Positions 53,782 through 61,937 of a stretch of 61,937 bases of DNA are shown here, piece by piece (position 1 is the first letter of the stretch; every line of letters starts with the position of its first letter). Origin of the DNA: Mesorhizobium mediterraneum (lineage in GTDB: Bacteria > Pseudomonadota > Alphaproteobacteria > Rhizobiales > Rhizobiaceae); assembly GCF_002284565.1 (NCBI RefSeq), contig NZ_NPKI01000039.1, forward strand, positions 1 through 61,937, given 5' to 3'. Under the pieces are notes generated by a model, which saw only the letters and a list, made by a program, of their open reading frames with translations, was not told the origin of the DNA and did no database searches. The translations under genes were made by a program, and so were the position numbers.

Positions 53782-56066
53782 GAGGATTGTGCCGAATAGC
53801 TGACTGCGGAGCGTCTGACTTTTTGAATAACTTGCACCGTCGCATTCGCCATGAAGCCGTGCAAGCGCAATGCGTTTCCAATAACAAGCAGCGATGAGGC
53901 AGACATGGCAATCGCCGCTATCAAGGGCGTGACGTGCCCGAGGATGGCGATTGGTACTGCCACCGCATTGTAGACGATTGCGATTGCGATGTTCTGCCGG
54001 ATCAGGTGTCCTGCCTTGCGCGAGACGCCCAGGGCGAGCGGCACCGCCAGGAGGCTTTCGCGCAGGAAGACGAAGTCTGCCGCGTTGCGGCCAATGTCGA
54101 CGGCGGTGGCCGGTGCGATCGAGACATGCGCCACGCTCAGCGCCGGCGTATCGTTGAGGCCGTCGCCAACCATCAGAACCTTGTGCCCAACTTTCGCGAG
54201 GGTCTCGATGCGCTCGACCTTGCCCGATGGCAGCAGGCACGGAACGAAGTCGTCGATATCCAGCAGCTTTGCCACTTCGGCGCAGGCTGCGGCGGTATCG
54301 CCCGACAGCATTTCGATCGACACCCCGTCACCGTTCAACTGTTGGATGCCCGCTCCAGCGTCGGCGCGCAACGCATCCTCGAAAACGAAGGATGCGGCAA
54401 TCATCCCGTTTCTCGTCAGGACCGTTCCGCCGTAGCCGTGTTTGCCTTCACCGCCAGTTCGAGCCTTCCAGCCGGCCCATCCGCGTCGACCCAGTCGCCA
54501 GGTGCTTCCCGCGTCAGTGGCTTCGATTCCAAACCCGGGATGCTCGGTCACAGTATCGAATTTGTGCTGCCCGCCAGGAGCGGCAAAACCGGCTATGGCC
54601 TTTGAAAACGGATGGCGGGAATGCGCAGCCATGTCGGCGGCGATTGCCAGCATCGCCGGATCAATCGAGTCCGCATTGACCAGCCGGGGCTGGCCGAGCG
54701 TGAGCGTGCCGGTCTTGTCGAACACGGCAGTATCGATCGCCGCGAGGCGCTCCATGGCCGAACCGTCCTTGACCATGATGCCGCTCTCGAAAAGCCGCCG
54801 CGCCGCGACCACCTGCACGATCGGCACCGCGAGGCCAAGCGCGCACGGGCATGTGATGATGAGAACGGCGATGGCGATCGTCATCGCCCGATGCCAGTCG
54901 CCGGTCGCCGCCATCCAGCCCAGGAATGTCACAAAGGCGGTGAGATGGACCACTGGGGCATAAAGCGCTGAAACGCGGTCGGCGATACGGCGATAGTGCG
55001 CGCGGCCGCCCTCGGCGGCCTCCATCAACCGGACCATTTCCGCGAGGAACGAATCCTTTGCGGCGGCTGTCGCCTCAATCGTCAGCGGGCCGGTAAGGTT
55101 GAGCACGCCGGCCTGTACTGCTTCGCCCGGCGCCACGTTTTTCGGCGTGCTTTCGCCTGAGGCCAGCGAGCAGTCGAGATCCGACGTTCCCTGGATGATC
55201 TTGCCGTCGACGGGGATCCTCTCACCGGCCGCGATCAACAACCGCATGCCTGGTTCGATCTCGCCGACCGGCAGATAGTCGCGCGCGCCGTCGCCGCGCA
55301 TCACCATGGCGCCACGCGCGGCCAGCTGAGACAGGCCCTTCACGGCAGTCCGGGCACGCTCCCGCATCACATGATCCAGCGTGCGCCCGATCAAAAGGAA
55401 GAACAGCAGCGATACCGACGCGTCGAAATAGGCGTGGTCGCCATGATTGATCGTCTCATAGAGGCTCATGGCATAGGCGAGCGAAACACCGACCGCGATG
55501 GGCACGTCCATATTCATGCGACCATGGCGCAAAGCATTCCAGGCCGAACGGAAGAAGATTCCGCCGGCGAAGGCGAGGGCAGGAATGGCGATCAGCGCCG
55601 AGACCCAGTGAAACAGGTCGCGGGTAGCACCTTCGGCGCCGGACCAGACAGAGACCGAAAGCAGCATGATGTTGCCCGCCGCAAAGCCGGCAACAGCGAC
55701 GGCGCGGATCAGTTCGGCAAGCGTCTTGTCCTTGTCATCGACCTCGGGTGTGAACAGATGCGCCTCGTAGCCCAGCCTGCCAAGCGCGGCGACGAAGGGT
55801 GGCACCTCGTCTCCTCGCCACCGGACCGCGACCCGCTTCGTCGACAGGTTGACGCGCGCGCTTTCGACGTGATCGAGCTTTCCAAGTGCCGCCTCGATCG
55901 TCTGGATGCAGGCGGCGCAATGAACCGTCGGCACTGAAAGATCGGTCTGCCGAAGATTGTCGCCAAGCGATCGGCTCGCCAACCTGATCTCCTGGCTGGA
56001 TGGCAGGACCGACGTGGCGCCGTTCAGATCCAGCGCCATTTCAGCGCCCGGTGCACAACAGCTCAT
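53778..56066 (-). CDS. fixI: Copper-transporting P-type ATPase for cbb3 assembly
   Basis: 762 residues. Exports copper for the CuB centre of cbb3 oxidase. The N-terminal metal-binding motif is HCAAC near residue 48, the transmembrane CPC in ITCPCALGLAVP, phosphorylation DKTGTLT, SRHPFSKA (HP motif) and hinge GDGLNDTPAL. About eight helices. The N-terminus MSCCAPGAEM is Cys-rich. ATG 56066 overlaps the fixH stop by 4 bases; sequence in frame upstream is fixH in another frame. Confidence 0.96.
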   Translation of the reverse strand: MSCCAPGAEMALDLNGATSVLPSSQEIRLASRSLGDNLRQTDLSVPTVHCAACIQTIEAALGKLDHVESARVNLSTKRVAVRWRGDEVPPFVAALGRLGYEAHLFTPEVDDKDKTLAELIRAVAVAGFAAGNIMLLSVSVWSGAEGATRDLFHWVSALIAIPALAFAGGIFFRSAWNALRHGRMNMDVPIAVGVSLAYAMSLYETINHGDHAYFDASVSLLFFLLIGRTLDHVMRERARTAVKGLSQLAARGAMVMRGDGARDYLPVGEIEPGMRLLIAAGERIPVDGKIIQGTSDLDCSLASGESTPKNVAPGEAVQAGVLNLTGPLTIEATAAAKDSFLAEMVRLMEAAEGGRAHYRRIADRVSALYAPVVHLTAFVTFLGWMAATGDWHRAMTIAIAVLIITCPCALGLAVPIVQVVAARRLFESGIMVKDGSAMERLAAIDTAVFDKTGTLTLGQPRLVNADSIDPAMLAIAADMAAHSRHPFSKAIAGFAAPGGQHKFDTVTEHPGFGIEATDAGSTWRLGRRGWAGWKARTGGEGKHGYGGTVLTRNGMIAASFVFEDALRADAGAGIQQLNGDGVSIEMLSGDTAAACAEVAKLLDIDDFVPCLLPSGKVERIETLAKVGHKVLMVGDGLNDTPALSVAHVSIAPATAVDIGRNAADFVFLRESLLAVPLALGVSRKAGHLIRQNIAIAIVYNAVAVPIAILGHVTPLIAAIAMSASSLLVIGNALRLHGFMANATVQVIQKVRRSAVSYSAQSS

Positions 56067-56560
56067 TGCAGCGCTCCATGGGAAATCATAATCCTGCGGA
56101 CGTCGCGATAGGGTCGTGTCAGGCCGGCATCGGCGTCGACTTCGACGATCCAGACGCCGTCCTTCGGCATATGCTGGGCGGCGAACTCCTGGCCGGAGGC
56201 GAGGGCGAGCGTGACGGACTTGTCCTCTTTCTCGTAGGCGGGATGACGAAACAGCACCTTGACGCCGTGCAGAGGAACCGGCTTGCCGGCGGCGTCGGTG
56301 AGGCTGTAGCGGACTTCGCCCCATGCGATGGTCAGCTTGCCGGTCCAACCGAGCGCTGCTTGGGCGCGGCCGGCCTCGGCCTCCTTGTTGAATTGCTGGC
56401 TGGCCACATAGGTGTTCTCGACGACGAGGCCGGTCCAGCTCGTATTGGCGAGCGTGGCCATGGTCAGGTTGACGGCGATGACCACCCCGAAGAAGGTGAG
56501 AATGATGGCCAGCATGTGCCTGCCGGTGAATTCGCGAAGCTTTTGGGCATTGGCGGTCAT
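56063..56560 (-). CDS. fixH: FixH (cbb3 maturation, FixI-associated)
   Basis: 165 residues. One N-terminal membrane helix (about 16-38, MLAIILTFFGVVIAVNLTMA) and a periplasmic beta-rich domain with VENTYVASQQFNKEAEAGRAQ, typical of FixH. It works with FixI in copper delivery. The ATG overlaps the fixG stop by 4 bases. Confidence 0.94.
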   Translation of the reverse strand: MTANAQKLREFTGRHMLAIILTFFGVVIAVNLTMATLANTSWTGLVVENTYVASQQFNKEAEAGRAQAALGWTGKLTIAWGEVRYSLTDAAGKPVPLHGVKVLFRHPAYEKEDKSVTLALASGQEFAAQHMPKDGVWIVEVDADAGLTRPYRDVRRIMISHGALQ

Positions 56561-58152
56561 TTGGCGGCCTCTGGCGCGTTGAATGTGGCGGTGTATTCGT
56601 TCGACTCGAAGCTCGCCTTATCCTCGACACGGAACTTGAAGGTCTGTGCCGGGGCGTGGATCTGGTCCGCGGGCTGGCGAACGAAGACCTTCAACGTTTT
56701 CAGGCGGTCGGGTTCGACCGGGATGGCGAAAGACCGGCCCGCCGGGATGTCGTCGCCGACGACGACCATGTCGGCACCCTTCAGACCCTGCATGGTGACG
56801 ACGATTGTCCTTGGCTCAGGGATCATGTTGAGCAGCTTCACGGTATAGCCATTGCGGATGGAGCCATCGGATAGCGTGACGAATTGCGGATTGCGGTCAT
56901 GCAGCACGTTCAGTTCGAGCCGATCGCGCGTCAGCAGCGAATAGAGCAGGCCCAGCCCGATCAGCGACCATAGGCCCATGTAGATGTAGGTGCGCGGCCG
57001 GAAGATCTTGCGAATGTGAAAATGCGCCACCTGATCGGAGAAGGTGCCGACAGCAGTCCTGACCAGCGACGGATTGATTGAACTGGAGCCGCCTGCGGTC
57101 GCCAGCATCATGTTGGCGTTGTAGTCGGAGAGCGTCGCGTAGGAGATCAGCCCGCGCTCCTTGCCGAGCTTGTCCATGACGCCGTCGCAGGCGTCGATAC
57201 ACAGCGCGCAGGTAATGCATTCGAGCTGCTGGCCGTCGCGAATGTCGATTCCCATTGGGCAGACCGCGACGCAGGCATTGCAGTCGACGCAGTCGCCGAC
57301 GGACTGCCCCGAGGCTTGCACCTTCTTGGCGTGGCGCGATCGCGGCTCGCCGCGCCAGTCATTGTAGGTGACGGTGAGCGAATTCTCGTCGAGCATGGCT
57401 GCCTGGATGCGCGGCCATGGGCACATATAGGTGCAGACCTGTTCGCGCATCAGGCCGCCGAACGTGTAGGTGGTCGCCGTCAACACGGCGATGGTGATGT
57501 AGGCGACAGGTGCGGCGGTACCGGTGAAAAGCTCGCCCATAAGTGTCGGTGCATCAGCGAAATAGAAAATCCAGGCGCCGCCGGTCGCCGCAGCGATGAC
57601 CAGCCAGACGGCATGCTTCGATACGCGCAGCATCAGCTTGCGGGCGGTCCAGGGACCAGCGTCAAGTTTCATTCGGGCGTTGCGGTCCCCCTCGATCGCA
57701 CGTTCAACGAGAAGGAACAGATCGACCCACACGGTCTGCGGACATGCATAGCCGCACCAGGCACGGCCGACAGTCGAGGTAATCAGGAAAAGTCCAACGC
57801 CGGCCATGACCAATAGGCCGGCCACATAGAAGAATTCCTGCGGCCAGATCTCGATGAAGAAGAAGTAGAAGCGCCGATTGGCGACATCGAGCAGCACGGC
57901 CTGGTCCGGGGCAAATGGACCGCGAGCCCAAGGCAGCCACGCAGCCAGGTAATAGATGCCAAGGGTGATCGTCATCACCAGCCATTTGAAGCGACGAAAG
58001 TTGCCCGAGGCGCGCTTCGGAAAGATCTTTTGACGCGCGGCATAAAGGGGCTTGCGGGTTTTGGCGGAATTGACAGTTTCTGTTTCGAGCCGTGTCAACT
58101 GCGTCTTGTCACGCACGTGCAACTCCACTTTCCCAGCCAATGTCAGGGGCAC
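56557..58152 (-). CDS. fixG: FixG/RdxA-type ferredoxin-like membrane protein (CcoG)
   Basis: 531 residues. About five helices and two 4Fe-4S motifs: CVDCNACVAVCPMGID and CITCALCIDACD, with VGRAWCGYACPQTVW and CTYMCPWPRIQ earlier. CcoG relatives reduce copper for cbb3 assembly. The start is uncertain: GTG 58152 gives the longest form, and another GTG at 58128 is possible; neither has a strong ribosome binding site. A stable hairpin lies between fixP and this gene. Confidence 0.94.
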   Translation of the reverse strand: MPLTLAGKVELHVRDKTQLTRLETETVNSAKTRKPLYAARQKIFPKRASGNFRRFKWLVMTITLGIYYLAAWLPWARGPFAPDQAVLLDVANRRFYFFFIEIWPQEFFYVAGLLVMAGVGLFLITSTVGRAWCGYACPQTVWVDLFLLVERAIEGDRNARMKLDAGPWTARKLMLRVSKHAVWLVIAAATGGAWIFYFADAPTLMGELFTGTAAPVAYITIAVLTATTYTFGGLMREQVCTYMCPWPRIQAAMLDENSLTVTYNDWRGEPRSRHAKKVQASGQSVGDCVDCNACVAVCPMGIDIRDGQQLECITCALCIDACDGVMDKLGKERGLISYATLSDYNANMMLATAGGSSSINPSLVRTAVGTFSDQVAHFHIRKIFRPRTYIYMGLWSLIGLGLLYSLLTRDRLELNVLHDRNPQFVTLSDGSIRNGYTVKLLNMIPEPRTIVVTMQGLKGADMVVVGDDIPAGRSFAIPVEPDRLKTLKVFVRQPADQIHAPAQTFKFRVEDKASFESNEYTATFNAPEAAK

Positions 58153-58216
58153 CTGTCGAAAAGCCTCGCGGTAGGACAGCCTTGGCGGGTTGTGCAGATC
58201 GCATTAGGAATGGTGT

Positions 58217-58242
58217 CGAGGCCCGGCTCACGCCGGGCCTCG
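58217..58242 (-). other. Strong hairpin between fixP and fixG
   Basis: CGAGGCCCGGC (58217-58227) and GCCGGGCCTCG (58232-58242) form a perfect 11-bp stem with a TCAC loop. No T-tract follows on the minus strand. It may protect the fixNOQP message, act as a processing site, or partly attenuate fixGHIS. Confidence 0.7.
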
Positions 58243-58282
58243 TCCGCTTGGCAGGGGGGACCGAAGAATAGGGCTTCCATTC

Positions 58283-59146
58283 CTATTCTCCGCCGCCAAG
58301 CGAATGGACATAAACTGCAAGTTCCTTGACCTTGATTTCGCCGAGACGGCCAACCCAGGCCGGCATGATACCCTGCTTTGGCGCACGAACCTGGGCGGCG
58401 ATGGCCGTCTCGCCGGACCCGTAAAGCCAGATCGCGTCGGTCAGGTCGGGGGCGCCGAATTCCCTGTTGCCTTTTGCATTGTCGCCGTGACAGGCGACGC
58501 AGTTCTCGGCAAAGACCTTGGCGCCGGGTTGGATCAGACTTGCATCGCGGACCTTGCCGGAAAGGCTGGCCACGTAGGCGCTGACTTGTGCGATCTGGTC
58601 GGCGGCGATGATGTCGCCGAAGGCCGGCATTTCTGACAGTCGCGTGTCCGGATCGGAAGCAAAGCGGAGGCCGTGCGTGATCGTCTGCTGGATCTGGTCG
58701 GGGCTGCCGCCCCACAGCCAGTCATCGTCATTCAGGTTGGGAAAGCCCTTCGATCCCTGAGCGCCGGAGCCGTGGCATTGCGTACAGTTGACCTTGAACG
58801 CGGCAGCCCCGGCAGCGACCGCGAATTCGCGCAAGTCATCGTCAGTCAAGATCTCCGAGACGCTGTTTGCCTGGATGGCTGCAACATACTTGCCATTGGC
58901 GGCCTCGGCCGCGGCAAGGTCGTTCTTGACGTCCTTACGGCTTGAATAGCCGAGCATGCCCTTGGTTGCCGAGGTCAGCATCGGCCATGCCGGGTATGCG
59001 GTCGTATAGACGAGCGCCCACGCTATGGTGACGTAGAAGGTAATCACCCACCATCGCGGCAGAGGATTGTTGAGCTCCCTGATGCCGTCCCATTCATGCC
59101 CGGTGGTTGAGACGCCGGAGACCTCATCGATGTGCTCGTCGCTCAT
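58283..59146 (-). CDS. fixP: cbb3 oxidase dihaem subunit III
   Basis: 287 residues. One N-terminal membrane helix (about 32-54, WWVITFYVTIAWALVYTTAYP), then two cytochrome c domains with CTQCH near 122 and CVACH near 215. Passes electrons to FixO and FixN. ATG 59146 is 2 bases after the fixQ stop; frames extending upstream belong to fixO. Confidence 0.95.
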   Translation of the reverse strand: MSDEHIDEVSGVSTTGHEWDGIRELNNPLPRWWVITFYVTIAWALVYTTAYPAWPMLTSATKGMLGYSSRKDVKNDLAAAEAANGKYVAAIQANSVSEILTDDDLREFAVAAGAAAFKVNCTQCHGSGAQGSKGFPNLNDDDWLWGGSPDQIQQTITHGLRFASDPDTRLSEMPAFGDIIAADQIAQVSAYVASLSGKVRDASLIQPGAKVFAENCVACHGDNAKGNREFGAPDLTDAIWLYGSGETAIAAQVRAPKQGIMPAWVGRLGEIKVKELAVYVHSLGGGE

Positions 59147-59148
59147 GA

Positions 59149-59298
59149 TCACTCGTCCTCGAGCGGAATGCGGGCAGCTTCGTCGGCCAGCCTTCGGCTG
59201 CCGGGGCGTAGGGCAAAGGCGATGCACCCGACGAAGAACAGCGCCATCGCAACCAGGCCCCAGCTGTCGGCAAACGCCCGCATCAAATTGTAGGTCAT
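59149..59298 (-). CDS. fixQ: cbb3 oxidase small subunit IV
   Basis: 49 residues. N-terminal MTYNLMRAFADSWGL, one helix (LVAMALFFVGCIAFAL) and a polar tail RPGSRRLADEAARIPLEDE. CcoQ/FixQ stabilises the complex. GGAG precedes ATG 59298. It fills the gap between fixO (stop 59310) and fixP (start 59146), as in all fixNOQP operons. Confidence 0.92.
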   Translation of the reverse strand: MTYNLMRAFADSWGLVAMALFFVGCIAFALRPGSRRLADEAARIPLEDE

Positions 59299-59309
59299 CA
59301 GCGTTCTCC

Positions 59310-60041
59310 TCAGCGGTAGCCGGCGGCTTCGTCGTAATTTTTGAAGTCGACCAGTGTGCCAAGCATCTGCAGGTAGGCGAGCAGGGCATCCATTTCGGTG
59401 ACCTGTTGCGGGTTGCCGTCGAAGTCGCCGATCTTGGCTTTGGGGTAACGCGCCTCAAGGCCTGATGTGTCGGCATTGGGATCGGCCTGCGCCGCCAAAT
59501 CCGCATTGGCGTGCGCGATCATGTCATCGGTGTAAGGGACGGCTACACGCCTGTTGGCGATCAGATGCGTCGAGAAATCCTTCACGTCGATCGGCGTGTC
59601 TTTCAGGAACCCATAGCTCGGCATGATCGATTCCGGCACCACCGAGCGCGGGTCGGTAAGATGCGCGACATGCCATGCATTCGAGTAGCGGTCGCCAACC
59701 CTGGCGAGATCCGGCCCGGTGCGCTTCGATCCCCACTGGAACGGGTGATCGTACATGGACTCGGCAGCCAGGCTGTAGTGGCCATAGCGCTCAACTTCGT
59801 CGCGGAACGGCCTGATCATCTGGCTATGGCAGAGAAAGCAGCCCTCGCGCATATAGATGTTGCGCCCGACAAGTTCGAGCGGCGAATAGGGGCGCATCCC
59901 TTCCACCTTCTCGATCGTATTGTCGAGATAGAAGAGCGGCGCTATCTCGACGATACCGCCGACCGTCACCACGAGCAGCGAGCCAACGAGAAGAAGCGTG
60001 GCGTTCTTCTCGATGATTGCGTGTTTGTCCATCAAGCCCAT
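59310..60041 (-). CDS. fixO: cbb3 oxidase monohaem subunit II
   Basis: 243 residues. N-terminal membrane helix (about 14-33), then cytochrome c with REGCFLCHSQM near residue 66 and Met ligands such as SIMPSYGFL. The ATG shares one base with the fixN stop (TGATG); a GTG three bases earlier is the alternative. Confidence 0.95.
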   Translation of the reverse strand: MGLMDKHAIIEKNATLLLVGSLLVVTVGGIVEIAPLFYLDNTIEKVEGMRPYSPLELVGRNIYMREGCFLCHSQMIRPFRDEVERYGHYSLAAESMYDHPFQWGSKRTGPDLARVGDRYSNAWHVAHLTDPRSVVPESIMPSYGFLKDTPIDVKDFSTHLIANRRVAVPYTDDMIAHANADLAAQADPNADTSGLEARYPKAKIGDFDGNPQQVTEMDALLAYLQMLGTLVDFKNYDEAAGYR

Positions 60042-61660
60042 CACCTGGCTCCTGATCGCGCAGGTCGGATGGCGACGGGGCTCGGCATCGGCTCCTCCTC
60101 GCGCTGGTGGCCGAGGATGGTCATGGTGATGTTCCAGGCCATGATCAGGGCGCCGGAGAGGTACATGGCCCCACCGATGGCGCGCATGACGTAGTATGGG
60201 TGCATGGCAGCGACGGTTTCGGCGAAGGAATAGACCAGGAAGCCCTGCTGGTCGTATTCACGCCACATCAGGCCCTGCATGATGCCTGACACCCACATGA
60301 CCGAGGCGTAGACGACGATCCCGAGTGTCGCCAGCCAGAAGTGCCAGGTGACGAGCCGCAGCGAGTAGAGCCGGTGACGGTTCCAGAGCTTCGGCACCAT
60401 GTAGTAGATTGCGCCGAACGAGATCATGCCAACCCAGCCGAGCGCGCCCGAATGGACGTGGCCGATGGTCCAGTCGGTATAATGCGACAGCGAATTAACC
60501 GCCCTGATCGCCATGATCGGGCCTTCGAAGGTCGACATGCCATAGAAGGCGACGGCCATCACCATCATGCGGATGATCGGATCGGTGCGCAGCTTGTCCC
60601 AGGCGCCGGACAGCGTCATCAGACCGTTGATCATGCCGCCCCATGACGGCATCCACAGCATGATCGAGAACGCCATGCCGAGCGTCTGCGCCCAGTCGGG
60701 CAAGGCGGTATAGTGCAGGTGATGCGGGCCAGCCCAGATGTAGAGAAAGATGATCGCCCAGAAATGGACGATCGACAGCCGGTACGAATAGACTGGCCGG
60801 TTCGCCTGCTTGGGCACAAAGTAATACATCATGCCGAGAAAGCCGGCGGTGAGGAAGAAGCCGACCGCGTTGTGGCCGTACCACCATTGCGTCAGCGCAT
60901 CTTGGACACCGGAAAAGGCGGAGTAGCTCTTGGAGCCCAGGAACGAGACTGGCATCGACAGGTTGTTGACCACATGCAGCATCGCGATGGTCACGATGAA
61001 GGAGAGGTAGAACCAGTTGGCGACGTAGATGTGCGGTTCCTTGCGCTTCAGGATCGTGCCAAGGAATAGGATAAGGTAAGCGACCCAGACGATGGTCAGC
61101 CAGACATCCACATACCATTCGGGTTCGGCGTATTCGCGGCCCTCGGTGATGCCGAGCAGATAGCCGGTCGCGGCCATGACGATGAAAAGCTGGTAGCCCC
61201 AGAAGACGAACCAGGCGAGATCACCGCCGAAGAGGCGGGCGCGGCAGGTGCGCTGCACGACATATAGAGACGTGCAAAGCAGCGCGTTGCCACCGAAGGC
61301 GAAGACGACACCGGATGTATGCAGCGGCCGCAAACGGCCGAAATTGAACCAGGGCTGGATGTTGAGATCGGGATAGGCGAGCTGAAGCGCGATCACCACG
61401 CCGACCAGCATGCCGACGACACCCCAGAACACGGTGGCGATCGCGCCGTAGCGGATCGGACCGTCCATGTGAGCGGATGGGTCGATCGGAGCTGCTGGCT
61501 TGAACTCCGTGTTGCGCAACAGGATCGCAGTGAAACCAGCCACTGCGAAGAACAACACCCACATATGTCGGCGGAAAGGTTCATCCACGCCGAAGCCGGC
61601 GGCCACCAGGGCCGCAAAAGCGAACACGCTTAGAAGGACGATCTCAGTGCCGAATTTCAT
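60041..61660 (-). CDS. fixN: cbb3 cytochrome oxidase catalytic subunit I
   Basis: 539 residues, 12 helices. Haem b and b3/CuB oxidase of very high oxygen affinity. Helix motifs with His ligands are seen in LHTSGVVFAFGGNALL, WWYGHNAVGFFLTAGFLG, HFWAIIFLYIWAGPHHLHY and YTDWTIGHVHSGALGW. First gene of fixNOQP. An FNR/FixK-like palindrome lies 74-89 bases upstream. ATG 61660 opens a first helix (IVLLSVFAFAALVAAG). Confidence 0.96.
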   Translation of the reverse strand: MKFGTEIVLLSVFAFAALVAAGFGVDEPFRRHMWVLFFAVAGFTAILLRNTEFKPAAPIDPSAHMDGPIRYGAIATVFWGVVGMLVGVVIALQLAYPDLNIQPWFNFGRLRPLHTSGVVFAFGGNALLCTSLYVVQRTCRARLFGGDLAWFVFWGYQLFIVMAATGYLLGITEGREYAEPEWYVDVWLTIVWVAYLILFLGTILKRKEPHIYVANWFYLSFIVTIAMLHVVNNLSMPVSFLGSKSYSAFSGVQDALTQWWYGHNAVGFFLTAGFLGMMYYFVPKQANRPVYSYRLSIVHFWAIIFLYIWAGPHHLHYTALPDWAQTLGMAFSIMLWMPSWGGMINGLMTLSGAWDKLRTDPIIRMMVMAVAFYGMSTFEGPIMAIRAVNSLSHYTDWTIGHVHSGALGWVGMISFGAIYYMVPKLWNRHRLYSLRLVTWHFWLATLGIVVYASVMWVSGIMQGLMWREYDQQGFLVYSFAETVAAMHPYYVMRAIGGAMYLSGALIMAWNITMTILGHQREEEPMPSPVAIRPARSGAR

Positions 61661-61733
61661 TGCAGATCCCGATCTCGAATCTGGTGGATGCCAAATCCGC
61701 AGCGCACTAATTGCGCAGCCGCCGCCCCCTCGC

Positions 61734-61749
61734 CCTGATCTATGTCAGG
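61734..61749 (-). promoter_or_regulatory. FNR/FixK-like site upstream of fixN
   Basis: CCTGATCTATGTCAGG is a near-perfect 16-bp palindrome with the core TGAT-N4-GTCA. The outer bases are C and G where the usual anaerobox has T and A. Its centre is about 81 bases before the fixN ATG. Oxygen-controlled activation by a FixK/FnrN protein is expected. Nothing else was recognised between 61661 and the window end. Confidence 0.6.
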
Positions 61750-61937
61750 CCGCACGATTTTGTGTCGGCGGCGCAATCAGCAGGTGGCGAATGAACGAGG
61801 AACGCAGCGCGGGCTCACCCCCTCATGGACAAGGGAGGCGTTCCCTGGGTTGGGCGGGCGCAGACGCGATCGATTGAGGCGAAAGCTGAGGCTCTGCGAC
61901 GCGTTGGATGCTATTGCCGATGCCCTACCAAACGTTG

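Noticed and set aside
53626..54240. Long 204-codon form of fixS
   Set aside because: The extra N-terminus overlaps fixI out of frame; the conserved FixS protein starts at GTG 53781 with a coupled overlap.
45434..61937. Second attachment site (copy of the tRNA-Ser 3-prime end)
   Set aside because: No repeat of TTCGAATCCCGCTC was found by eye downstream in the window, so no right end is called.
1..61937. CRISPR arrays, insertion sequences and nod boxes
   Set aside because: No array of regularly spaced direct repeats, no transposase-like protein and no nod-box-like sequence was seen.

Overview
The window is GC-rich alphaproteobacterial DNA. The gene content points to the Rhizobiales and most likely to Mesorhizobium or a close relative: sarcosine oxidase operon, bS21 with a basic tail, DUF992 and DUF6766 proteins, rhizobial intergenic repeats, and a full fixNOQP-fixGHIS cluster. 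The genus is inferred from content only.

Left third (1-21.5 kb), mostly metabolic and stress genes. It holds a secreted alpha/beta hydrolase divergent from a frameshifted LysR gene, an RND efflux pair, and an SDR/MaoC pair. A TetR gene and a small secreted protein follow, linked by GTAC-rich palindromes. Next is the sarcosine oxidase operon (soxB, an extra 140-residue gene, soxD, soxA, soxG) with a divergent SDR. After a SET-domain gene, a broken DUF892 gene and a DUF6766 gene come rpsU, a TPR lipoprotein and a DUF992 protein.

Middle (21.6-45 kb). A MacAB-type ABC exporter sits with a small secreted eight-cysteine protein. An MFS transporter follows behind a MerR-type 19-bp-spacer promoter. 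The ubiE-ubiB-coaBC housekeeping block carries an inserted VapBC-type toxin-antitoxin pair. A nucleoside uptake and salvage cluster follows: add, upp, deoA, punA, cdd, two ABC permeases, the ABC ATPase and a BMP-type binding protein. Imported nucleosides would be deaminated and phosphorolysed to bases and sugar phosphates. msrA and small membrane-protein genes close this part.

Right third (45.3-61.9 kb), an apparent accessory region. It opens with tRNA-Ser(GGA) and, 114 bp downstream, a tyrosine recombinase, the usual signature of an element integrated in a tRNA gene. Coding density then falls (46.9-48.8 kb). A GGDEF-EAL protein, a UbiM-like hydroxylase and a stand-alone CHAT-like (caspase-fold) protein follow. 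The upstream regions of the last two are diverged copies of one another. The window ends with fixS, I, H, G, P, Q, O and N on the minus strand: cbb3 oxidase structural genes plus maturation genes, with an FNR/FixK-like palindrome upstream of fixN. The cluster would allow respiration at very low oxygen, as in nodules. No second attachment site was found, so whether the fix genes lie inside the element is open.

Four genes carry apparent frameshifts (LysR, DUF2283, DUF892 and a membrane protein at 44.3-45.0 kb). Some may be sequencing errors. The DUF892 case looks like a real small deletion.
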